Origin: Capnocytophaga sputigena
GTDB taxonomy: Bacteria; Bacteroidota; Bacteroidia; Flavobacteriales; Flavobacteriaceae
NCBI RefSeq assembly: GCF_900446695.1
Contig: NZ_UAVP01000003.1
Coordinates: forward strand, 682,001 to 746,000
Length of the DNA: 64,000 nucleotides
Direction of reading: 5' to 3'
Within the stretch, counting starts at the first letter, position 1; every line of letters begins with the position of its first letter. This document shows positions 16,289 to 23,665 of this stretch, piece by piece. The position numbers and the translations under genes were made by a program. Below the pieces are notes generated by a model that saw only the letters and a program-made list of their open reading frames with translations, was not told where the DNA came from and searched no databases.

Positions 16289-17788
16289 TTAAAATGTTAA
16301 ACCGATGTTTAATTGATGAAAAGTATTCGTTTTTTGGAGGGTAAAAACTCCTATTTGGGTGTTGAGTCCTACAAAATAACTGAGTGAGGACGATAGTGGG
16401 TGATGGTACTGCAAATGTGCTTGGAAAACTTGTTCATCGGAGGCGAGGAAACGAGCATTGTGCAAAAGCATTTCGCTGAGGGATACTTCACTATCGTTGC
16501 GGAGCAGATAATTGCCTTTTAACATATTGCGATATTGGTAATGCAAACCTGCAACGCCTATACTTTTCTCCCCTAAGGGTGCTACAACACTCATTTTTAT
16601 CCCTATATTCATATAATCAAAACGCTGAAAACTCCTCACAAGGGTATAGTCCTCACGATGAGTTTCATAACCTACATAAGGTGCTATGTGATATTGCAAA
16701 TCACTATTGTTAGAGAAAAACATTGCCAATTGGTAGTGCTCTTTTTTTAGAGTATAATTCTCATTTTTAGCAACTACTTCCGTCCAATTGCTATTGCGCC
16801 CCGAAAGAATAGGCTCTACCCCACTTTTGGTTTGCAGAGAGTAATGTCCTTTGAAACCATAATAGTAAGTATTTTTGCGAAACAGCTTTGTCAGCTCAGT
16901 ATAAAGTGTACGATTGGTAAGTGTTACAGCTATCACACCATTATCTTCTGTCATATATTTTTCGATTGCCAATTGCTGGTAATTAGCAGAGAGGAAAAGG
17001 TTGTTTTTTCTACTGATATTCAGTCCGCCACCATATCCATAACCTTCATAAAAAGCCCTGAGCTTGTTGCCTTTTAGCAGGTGGTTGTAATAGCCTAAAC
17101 CATTGAGATGATAGACTGAAGGGCTCCCCAATTCATTGAAAAATTTCAGTTCGTTAGACTGGGTATATTTCTGGAAAGAGGCATATATTCCCGCTTGCCA
17201 CTCCCCTACCCTCCATATAAATCCTGAGCGCAATTGCAGATTTGAAGTGATGTTTTTAGGGCGTGGGTCTTTGTTACGGCTTGCCAATTCTGCTTTGTAA
17301 TCTAAACTGATACCCCAATGCAGTCGTTGCCATTGCTTGGCAAAACCACCCATAAAGGCGTATTGCTCGCTATGCAAGTCGCCCCCTACAGCATCGGCAG
17401 TGAAGTATGGATAGAGCAAATCACTATCTACCGACTCATTCCAACGCACTTTCCGCAGTTCTTGATTTTTATAGGACGCATTGCCCCAAAGCGTGCGAGT
17501 GCTATCATAAGGAAAGAAAGAGGTTGCTGTTGCCGAAAAAGCGGTATGCCCTTCAGGATACTGTTGAGCATAAGCCTCCTTATCACTTCTTTCATAAGTT
17601 GCTTGTACGGTAGAAAAGCGATGTTTTCCCCACTTGGGCATCGTAGCTGGATTCTGAAAATAAGCCTCATAAAAACGAGAGCTGCTTTGTTGTTCTTTCA
17701 GCTTTAGCAAGAGGGTATCAGTGTTTTGCCCCCAGCTTATTTGGCAGAGGAAAACAAAAAATAATATGTTTATGAATCGATTTATCAA
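16289..17788 (-). CDS. outer-membrane beta-barrel protein (DUF6850-like)
   Basis: A secreted protein of about 499 residues with a signal peptide (RFINILFFVFLCQISWGQ) and a long run of alternating aromatic strands ending in NIGLTF, typical of an outer-membrane barrel. It resembles the DUF6850 family that I recall near DUF4876 lipoproteins and TonB receptors in Bacteroidetes. There is no ATG near the signal peptide: TTG at 17788 gives (L/M)INRFINILFF, while the frame can be extended to another TTG at 17854 whose 22 extra residues are encoded by the GC-rich interspersed repeat. I prefer 17788. Last gene of a four-gene minus-strand group with the receptor at 20817-23426. Confidence 0.75.
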   Translation of the reverse strand: MINRFINILFFVFLCQISWGQNTDTLLLKLKEQQSSSRFYEAYFQNPATMPKWGKHRFSTVQATYERSDKEAYAQQYPEGHTAFSATATSFFPYDSTRTLWGNASYKNQELRKVRWNESVDSDLLYPYFTADAVGGDLHSEQYAFMGGFAKQWQRLHWGISLDYKAELASRNKDPRPKNITSNLQLRSGFIWRVGEWQAGIYASFQKYTQSNELKFFNELGSPSVYHLNGLGYYNHLLKGNKLRAFYEGYGYGGGLNISRKNNLFLSANYQQLAIEKYMTEDNGVIAVTLTNRTLYTELTKLFRKNTYYYGFKGHYSLQTKSGVEPILSGRNSNWTEVVAKNENYTLKKEHYQLAMFFSNNSDLQYHIAPYVGYETHREDYTLVRSFQRFDYMNIGIKMSVVAPLGEKSIGVAGLHYQYRNMLKGNYLLRNDSEVSLSEMLLHNARFLASDEQVFQAHLQYHHPLSSSLSYFVGLNTQIGVFTLQKTNTFHQLNIGLTF

Positions 17789-17802
17789 CTTAGTGTGAGC
17801 CA

Positions 17803-17857
17803 GTGCGAGCCGGTGCGAGCCGCACGGGCAGTTTGGTGCGAGCCGCACGGGCAATTT
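17803..17857. repeat. GC-rich interspersed repeat, two and a half copies
   Basis: Tandem copies of GTGCGAGCCGCACGGGCA followed by GTTT or ATTT (17803-17834 and 17835-17857), plus a partial GTGTGAGCC unit just before. GTGCGAGCCGCAC is itself palindromic. It abuts the start region of the barrel gene. Other copies: 6516-6536, 19321-19341, 20782-20804. Confidence 0.7.
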
Positions 17858-18080
17858 ATTAATTTGTTAATTATAAAGAGGTTATCCGAAAAGTTCTTAT
17901 ATTGTAAGGGCGTTTGCAAAAAGTTTTATTCGTAAGGGCATTTGCAGCACATACCCAGTTATCGCTGGCTTTCCTACATAACATACTCTAAAAGTAATTG
18001 ATTATCAGAACAATCAATTAGAATCAACTTTGGCAAAGTGTGAAACTTTGCCAAAGTGTTGCGATACAAATACTTCTTGT
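17853..18080. repeat. spacer copy A of the DUF4876 tandem duplication
   Basis: Nearly the same sequence as 19337-19550. Order: TTATTAATTTGTTAATTA, TAAGGGCGTTTGCAAAAAG, TGGCTTTCCTACATAACATA, an AT-rich interrupted palindrome, and a perfect 13-base hairpin ACTTTGGCAAAGT/ACTTTGCCAAAGT just downstream of the DUF4876 stop. This hairpin may act as 3' end of that transcript. Confidence 0.75.
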
Positions 18081-18098
18081 GTTATGAGTTTTTACTTC

Positions 18099-19307
18099 TT
18101 AAAAATTAAAAAGTGAAGGCGTTACACGTGCATCGAAATCTTCGGTAGAGTTATTCGTATCTTTTAACACACGACGACCATTTTGCTGACTTGTTACTTT
18201 GCGGCGTACTCCTTTGCGATAACGAGAAGCATCTCCTTGACTTTCGGAGGCGTAAGTCCAACCACTATCTAAAGAAACATCGGTTACAAGCCATTGAAAA
18301 TCTTCTTTTTGTGCGAGATTCGCCGCATCGATGATCCACGTATTGGGGATTTTTACAGCATCACCTTCTGAGTCAAATCCTGATTCATCTTTGTATGTAT
18401 AAGAATACTTCTCTAATTCAGTAACCCCCTTGGGCATTCTGGCTAGTGCAAAAGCGTTGATTGCTTGATGATTGATTACTGCATCTTCAAACTTTACGAA
18501 CATATTAGGCACTGCAGCATTATCGGGGTCTTCATCGTCTGCTTCATCTTTGATTTCAAAATTAGCTTTCTTCAAATCTATTGAATTACTATTAAGTTCT
18601 TTGTGATTAATAGCCGTAAGGGCAATGATGATGCTCTCGCCTGCTGCTACGGGGTATTGCTTGCCATTCCCTGGAATTTGGTATACCGCATTGGCTGTAA
18701 AAGCTTGGTTCATTATATTTGGCGTATAGGTTTGTTTATCATTGGTTTGGAACGCCGATTGCACCAAAAGCAAACCATCAGCATAGAGAACTCTAGAAGT
18801 AGGGTTGTAAATCTTGAAATAACTATCATCTAAATATTGTTTGCCTTGTGGAGTAGTTGTGCCCGTGATAAAAATCTCTTCAATAAGTAAATCTTTATCC
18901 TCATCACTTACAATTGTTTTTAAAGTGATAGGCAGACTGTAAGTAGTGGCTGTGAGTATGTTGAGTTTGGGTATTAAGGTAGTTACTTCACCTGCATAGG
19001 TAGTGCTACTTTGGGTGTAACTCACAGTACCCGTGGCACGTACCTCATAGCTACCCGCAGGAATACTCAGTTGGAAATCGTTGGTAGTAGTGTTGTGATA
19101 TACCTTTTCTACCTTCTCATTTTTGTTGAGCTCGGTAAGGGTAAGGGTGAGGGTACCATAGTGAGTAATGGTTACTTTATCAGGGGCTTGCAAATGAAGG
19201 GTTATGTTCAAAGGTTCGGTAGCGATACCGTTGTTGTCGTCTTTCTTACAAGCGTTTAGGAACACTAAAGCAAGTGCTATAGCTAAAAATTGTTTTAAAT
19301 GTTTCAT
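18099..19307 (-). CDS. DUF4876-like surface lipoprotein, copy A
   Basis: 402 residues. Signal peptide with lipobox LNAC and a CKKDDNN start of the mature protein, which fits the Lys-Asp-Asp surface-export signal described for Capnocytophaga lipoproteins. After it comes a beta-rich domain (TEPLNITLHLQAPDKVTIT) and a central region (LIEEIFITGTTTPQGKQYL, then YFKIYNPTSRVLYADGL) typical of the DUF4876/lamin-tail-like family; the end is VRRKVTSQQNG plus DTNNSTEDFD. Paralogue of 19564-20766. Likely anchored outside the outer membrane beside the TonB receptor. Substrate unknown. Confidence 0.83.
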   Translation of the reverse strand: MKHLKQFLAIALALVFLNACKKDDNNGIATEPLNITLHLQAPDKVTITHYGTLTLTLTELNKNEKVEKVYHNTTTNDFQLSIPAGSYEVRATGTVSYTQSSTTYAGEVTTLIPKLNILTATTYSLPITLKTIVSDEDKDLLIEEIFITGTTTPQGKQYLDDSYFKIYNPTSRVLYADGLLLVQSAFQTNDKQTYTPNIMNQAFTANAVYQIPGNGKQYPVAAGESIIIALTAINHKELNSNSIDLKKANFEIKDEADDEDPDNAAVPNMFVKFEDAVINHQAINAFALARMPKGVTELEKYSYTYKDESGFDSEGDAVKIPNTWIIDAANLAQKEDFQWLVTDVSLDSGWTYASESQGDASRYRKGVRRKVTSQQNGRRVLKDTNNSTEDFDARVTPSLFNF

Positions 19308-19320
19308 ATTAATTAATTTG

Positions 19321-19341
19321 GTGCGATCCGCACGGGCAATT
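19321..19341. repeat. GC-rich interspersed repeat, single copy
   Basis: GTGCGATCCGCACGGGCAAT at the 5' side of DUF4876 copy A, matching the copies at 17803-17857. Confidence 0.65.
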
Positions 19342-19550
19342 TATTAATTTGTTAATTATAAAGAGGTTATCCGAAAAGTTTTTATATTGTAAGGGCGTTT
19401 GCAAAAAGTTTTTATATTGTAAACACATACCCAGCTATCGTTGGCTTTCCTACATAACATACTATAAAAATGATTGATTATCAAGATAATCAATTACAAT
19501 GAACTTTGGCAAAGTGTGAAACTTTGCCAAAGTGTTGCGACACAAAATCG
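19337..19550. repeat. spacer copy B of the DUF4876 tandem duplication
   Basis: Second copy of the spacer at 17853-18080, offset by about 1484 bases, including the 13-base hairpin ACTTTGGCAAAGT/ACTTTGCCAAAGT near 19502-19534 just downstream of DUF4876 copy B. Confidence 0.75.
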
Positions 19551-19563
19551 ACTTTTCACTTTT

Positions 19564-20766
19564 TCACTTTTTAAGTGTGGGTGTAGTGAGTATCTCAAAA
19601 TCGTCGGTAGAGTTATTGGTGTCCTTAAAAATAGGTTTTCCGTTATTTTGAGAGAGGACTTTACGGCGTACAGATTTGCCGTAACGAGAAGCATCTCCTT
19701 CATCATTAGCTACATAAGTATAACCAGCATCTAAAGAGGGAGCTGTAACTATCCACTCGAAACCTTTTTTAGTACTTAAATTTACAGCATCTACTATCCA
19801 CTCATTAGGGATTTTCAAAGCCTGTCTCTGCATTAATTTTGTTGCTACTTTGTATTCATAGTCATACTGAAGTGTAGCAGTGGTAGTACCTTCAGGGAAG
19901 CGTGCTATCACATAACTTCTATTGCCTCTGTTGTTGAATATAAAAATACCGTGTAGGTTGATATTGTTGGTTACTCCTACTCCATCAACATCTTTCACTT
20001 TTGGAGGGTAGAAATTTTCAAAATCAGCTTTTGAAAGGTCTATAGAATTAGGATTATTTTCTTTATGATTAATTCCTTGTTCAGCAATTACAATAGACTT
20101 CCCTGGTTGTACAGGGTATTGAGTGCCTGTACCTGGAATTTGCACCATACTTCCTGCAGTAAAGGCTTCTGCCATTACATTGGGAGTATAATCTCTTTTG
20201 GTTACGGTTAGGAACTCAGAATCTGCTAAAACCAATCCATCGGCATAGAGGACTTTATTAGTAGGGTTATACAATTTGATGTATTGGTCACCAAAATACT
20301 GTTTGCCTTCTGGAGTTGCTGTACCTGTAAAGAAAATTTCTTCAATGATAAAATCTCCTTCTCCTGAGGGAGTGATTTTTAGACTAAGAGGTACTGTGTA
20401 GGTAGTAGCTGTAAGAATATCAATCTTACTTACAAATCCTGCTACTTCACCCGTGGCAGTGGTACCACTTTGAGTGTAATTTACACTACCTGCAGCACGT
20501 ACTTCATAACTACCTGCTGATAATTCTAACTTAAAATCACTACTTGATACATTGTGATATACCTTTTCTACCTTCTCATTTTTGTTGAGCTCGGTGAGAG
20601 TGAGGGTGAGGGTAGCGTATTGAGTGATAGCTACCTTGTCGGGGGCTTGCAAATGAAAAGTTACAGAAAGAGGTTCTGTAGGGATGCCATTGTTGTCGTC
20701 TTTTTTACAAGCGTTTAAGAGCACTAAACCAAGTGCTACAGCTAAAAATTGTTTTAAGTGTTTCAT
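19564..20766 (-). CDS. DUF4876-like surface lipoprotein, copy B
   Basis: 400 residues, with the same layout as copy A: lipobox LNAC, CKKDDNN mature start, then TEPLSVTFHLQAPDKVAIT. The first ~75 residues are almost the same in both copies, the middle has diverged (here LSKADFENFYPPKVKDVDG), and the C-terminal VRRKVLSQNNG and FKDTNNSTDDF are again alike. It lies directly after the TonB receptor (50-base gap), so it is the more likely primary partner; copy A is the probable duplicate. Function unknown. Confidence 0.83.
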   Translation of the reverse strand: MKHLKQFLAVALGLVLLNACKKDDNNGIPTEPLSVTFHLQAPDKVAITQYATLTLTLTELNKNEKVEKVYHNVSSSDFKLELSAGSYEVRAAGSVNYTQSGTTATGEVAGFVSKIDILTATTYTVPLSLKITPSGEGDFIIEEIFFTGTATPEGKQYFGDQYIKLYNPTNKVLYADGLVLADSEFLTVTKRDYTPNVMAEAFTAGSMVQIPGTGTQYPVQPGKSIVIAEQGINHKENNPNSIDLSKADFENFYPPKVKDVDGVGVTNNINLHGIFIFNNRGNRSYVIARFPEGTTTATLQYDYEYKVATKLMQRQALKIPNEWIVDAVNLSTKKGFEWIVTAPSLDAGYTYVANDEGDASRYGKSVRRKVLSQNNGKPIFKDTNNSTDDFEILTTPTLKK

Positions 20767-20781
20767 ATTAATTTGTTAATT

Positions 20782-20804
20782 TGGTGCGATTCGTATGGGC
20801 AGTT
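20782..20804. repeat. GC-rich interspersed repeat, degenerate copy
   Basis: GGTGCGATTCGTATGGGCAG, with several changes from the copies at 17803 and 19321, between the receptor and DUF4876 copy B. Confidence 0.55.
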
Positions 20805-20816
20805 ATTTGTTATTTG

Positions 20817-23426
20817 TTATTTGAGTGAAACGTTCATTTCCATTCCGAAATAGGGATTGATGAGTCCGCGGCGGTTGATATATTGATTATTGACGCGGTA
20901 ATCTTCATAAAAGTTGAACAAATTGTTTACGTACATTGAGAGTGTGAAGTACTTATAGAAATCTTTAGATATTTTTAGATGTATGTTCATAGATAGTGGG
21001 GTTCTATCGCTGAGACTTATAGTTGTAGGGCGTATGAGCCATTGCAATACAGGGTCATTAGCTTCTGCCGCTGTATATGGGTGACGCACTCCATCCTCAC
21101 TGATGTAGTGAGTAGGCACACGACTAAGTGGTGGATTGGTGTTAATAGTATACCAAGTGAGGTCGCAACGCACAGAGGTTGTGAGTTTTAGTTCGGGGAG
21201 GTAAGTATCGGCAATGAGACTGGTTTCCAGCTGTTCGCGGTCGTACTTCTCCACTTCGGGGTATACTCCCAGATTGTAATGTTTGCGGTTGTTGATCACA
21301 TCTTTATCGGCAAAGCGATATACGGGCAATGAGTTGTAATATAGGCTGTGAAACCACGCTCCACTGAGTGTAAAACGAGTGTTGAGCAACTGAAGGCGCT
21401 TACTGCTGTATTGAAACTCAACCCCTTGTTTATCAATAGCTGAGCCATTGCTCTCCATATTTGAGAGTATCAGGGCATTTTGCACTGTATAGGGCAGTTT
21501 TTCTACCAAAGGAGGAGCAGTAATTGTGTTGTGATTGAGTCCTGTAGCATCGTATTTTTTAAAGAATACCTTATGATAATCGCTCATTTTTCGGAAGCCC
21601 GATTGCATACGCTCATCAAAATAAGTGATGAACAATGAATGGTGGTTGTATTCTAACCCAAGGCGCACTTCGGCTTTGTTGTTCACCGCAGGCATAATGC
21701 CATAGTTCACTTGCGGAAAAATGTAAGTTTTGTAGTGCAATTGGCGGTATGCCTTTTGGTTGTGATAGTAATTTAGCTGTACAAAATCTTCGTATTTATC
21801 TTGAGGGTAGAGCATTTCTTGAGTGGGGAGTTTGCTGTGTTTCCCCCAGCCTGCTGTAAGACTGATACTGAGAACTTTTTGGTTAGTGAACTCAATTTTT
21901 GGGAAAGTAACTTTCATATTCACACGAGGGTCGAAACACACTTTGTTATGCAATGCATAGCGCGAATCGAGTCCCAAAAGGGTATTGGCTCGCAAGCCCG
22001 CACGCACGAGAAATTCGGTATGCCAAAAAGTTTTTTCTAACTGTTCTTCAGCATAAAAAGCCATATCTTGCATTGCAGGAATGCTCTTGAAAGTACGCGG
22101 ACGGGTGTCCATTTCGGGTGATGGTGGGTGTGCCAAATCGTATACCTGCCCCAAACCGTTGTTTTTGTTATAGTTGTAAGTAAGTCCGATTAGTAATTCG
22201 TTGCGATAGCCCGAAAAGAGCTTGTGAGAAGCCGTTGAGAGGTCGGCATAGAGGTTTAGTGGTTTGCCATCAACAATTAAGTGTGACACATAGTGAGGAT
22301 CGGAAAATGCCCCGTAAAATTCACCAGCTTCTGTATTTGTGAAGACAGGGCGCGCATTGGCAATTTGCACCCATTTGTCTTGCTCAATACGGTCAAAACT
22401 CTGTGAATAACTAGTTTTGAGTAGCAATGTTTTGAAGAATGCTTGAGGAAGTTCATATTTCAGCCCATTGGCAATGCGGATATTGTTGTAAGTAGATTGA
22501 TAAGCGTCATAGCGATCGAAGCCCGCATCGGGGTCACGTTTTTCTTTATCAATAGTCCCCGTATAGTCGATGCTAAAATTCCACGTAAGCGGATTTGTTG
22601 TATTAAAAAGTTTTTCAGCACGTGCTGAAGCTGTGTAACGCTTGTAGTTTTCAAAACTGTTACGCGGGTCAGGTTGAGCGTTCAAATAATCCAAACTAAG
22701 GTTAAGTTTGAGGCTATTTTCAAAAAAACTGAAGCCTTTACCTACATAAAAAAGTTTGCTAAAACCATCGGCTTTGGCACGTGCCCTAAGGGGAGTATAG
22801 CCTTTTTTGCGGTGAATTGTTACTACCCCACTGCTAATATCACCAAATTTCACCGATGGAATTCCGCGTATAACCTCCACTGTTTCAATATCATCGGTAG
22901 CAATGGTGCGCATATCCACCCCTGAGCGGGTAGTGTTGCGTTTATCATCGGCATAGCCTGACTGTGGAGTGATAATCATTCCCGATCCTACCGTAGATTG
23001 CATATTGCTATTCACATCTAAAGGAACACCATCGATATTAAAGCCTACGCCTAAAGAGGAAATACTATAACCAGACATAGGAGTGCCCGTCTGTCTGAGA
23101 GTGAGGGTATTAGCATAGTTCAATGAGGGAGTAGTAACCCGTTGACCAGGGAGCAAACTCACCAAATCGGCAAAGCTAGAAGGCTGAAGGTGTCGCATTG
23201 CCTTACGGTCGATAAGCGAAGTAGAAGTAGGTGCAGGAAGTTCTTTAGCAGTTACCACTACTTCCTCTAACTGAATGGGTTGGGTAGTAGTAGTTGTTGT
23301 TGTCGTGGTGGTGGTAGTAACTGTTTGAGCGTAAAGTGTTGGAGAAAAAAGAGAGAATAAGAGGAATATCCCAATGAAAATATTGGGGAAACAATAGAGA
23401 GGACAATGTATTCTTTCACTTTTCAC
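20817..23426 (-). CDS. TonB-dependent receptor
   Basis: 869-residue outer-membrane active transporter. Signal peptide (IFIGIFLLFSLFSPTLYAQ), then a run of 12 Thr, then LEEVVVTAKEL, which looks like a TonB-box/plug start; the plug follows (LLPGQRVTTPS, FNIDGVPLDVNS, IETVEVIRGIPSVKFGDISSGVV) and the C-terminal barrel ends in NVSLK. No N-terminal CarboxypepD-like or STN domain is present and no SusD gene is adjacent, so it is not a classical Sus pair. The start is GTG 23426 inside a heptamer repeat; an ATG at 23439 is out of frame by one base. Substrate unknown; neighbours are DUF4876 lipoproteins. Confidence 0.93.
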   Translation of the reverse strand: MKSERIHCPLYCFPNIFIGIFLLFSLFSPTLYAQTVTTTTTTTTTTTTQPIQLEEVVVTAKELPAPTSTSLIDRKAMRHLQPSSFADLVSLLPGQRVTTPSLNYANTLTLRQTGTPMSGYSISSLGVGFNIDGVPLDVNSNMQSTVGSGMIITPQSGYADDKRNTTRSGVDMRTIATDDIETVEVIRGIPSVKFGDISSGVVTIHRKKGYTPLRARAKADGFSKLFYVGKGFSFFENSLKLNLSLDYLNAQPDPRNSFENYKRYTASARAEKLFNTTNPLTWNFSIDYTGTIDKEKRDPDAGFDRYDAYQSTYNNIRIANGLKYELPQAFFKTLLLKTSYSQSFDRIEQDKWVQIANARPVFTNTEAGEFYGAFSDPHYVSHLIVDGKPLNLYADLSTASHKLFSGYRNELLIGLTYNYNKNNGLGQVYDLAHPPSPEMDTRPRTFKSIPAMQDMAFYAEEQLEKTFWHTEFLVRAGLRANTLLGLDSRYALHNKVCFDPRVNMKVTFPKIEFTNQKVLSISLTAGWGKHSKLPTQEMLYPQDKYEDFVQLNYYHNQKAYRQLHYKTYIFPQVNYGIMPAVNNKAEVRLGLEYNHHSLFITYFDERMQSGFRKMSDYHKVFFKKYDATGLNHNTITAPPLVEKLPYTVQNALILSNMESNGSAIDKQGVEFQYSSKRLQLLNTRFTLSGAWFHSLYYNSLPVYRFADKDVINNRKHYNLGVYPEVEKYDREQLETSLIADTYLPELKLTTSVRCDLTWYTINTNPPLSRVPTHYISEDGVRHPYTAAEANDPVLQWLIRPTTISLSDRTPLSMNIHLKISKDFYKYFTLSMYVNNLFNFYEDYRVNNQYINRRGLINPYFGMEMNVSLK

Positions 23427-23435
23427 TTTTCACAC
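23413..23435. repeat. heptamer repeat at the receptor start
   Basis: On the minus strand the sequence is about three units of TGAAAAG (last one TGAAAG) lying between ATG 23439 and the receptor coding region. The ATG is out of frame now but would be in frame after loss of one 7-base unit. Confidence 0.6.
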
Positions 23436-23451
23436 TCATTAAAATTGGGGG

Positions 23452-23459
23452 CAAAGGTA
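23452..23459 (-). promoter_or_regulatory. -7 element of the TonB receptor
   Basis: TACCTTTG on the minus strand, just upstream of ATG 23439 and GTG 23426. No TTG at 19-20 bases spacing was found (nearest is 24), so it may need an activator. Confidence 0.45.
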
Positions 23460-23616
23460 ATACTTTTTTCTGATTGTGTAAAACAATTCTAAATAAATAT
23501 GTGAAATAATTCTAAATAGGAGTGAAAAACTTAACAGACTCTCTGTTATATTTGTAACAAAATGTTTATCCTTTGTAGAAAATGCGTATTTATTTTTCTG
23601 AAGATGAGATATTAGC

Positions 23617-23624
23617 TACCTTTG
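23617..23624 (+). promoter_or_regulatory. -7 element of the POT-like transporter
   Basis: TACCTTTG 42 bases before ATG 23666. At the expected -33 position there is TTT rather than TTG. Confidence 0.5.
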
Positions 23625-23665
23625 CGCTCAAAATCTAACGTCGGACGACTTATAACTTACGAACT

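Noticed and set aside
17853-19550. CRISPR-like array from the repeated spacers
   Set aside because: Only two long copies, no regular short repeat/spacer pattern and no cas genes.
20817-23426. SusC/SusD polysaccharide utilisation locus
   Set aside because: The receptor lacks the SusC N-terminal extension, no SusD or glycoside hydrolase is present.
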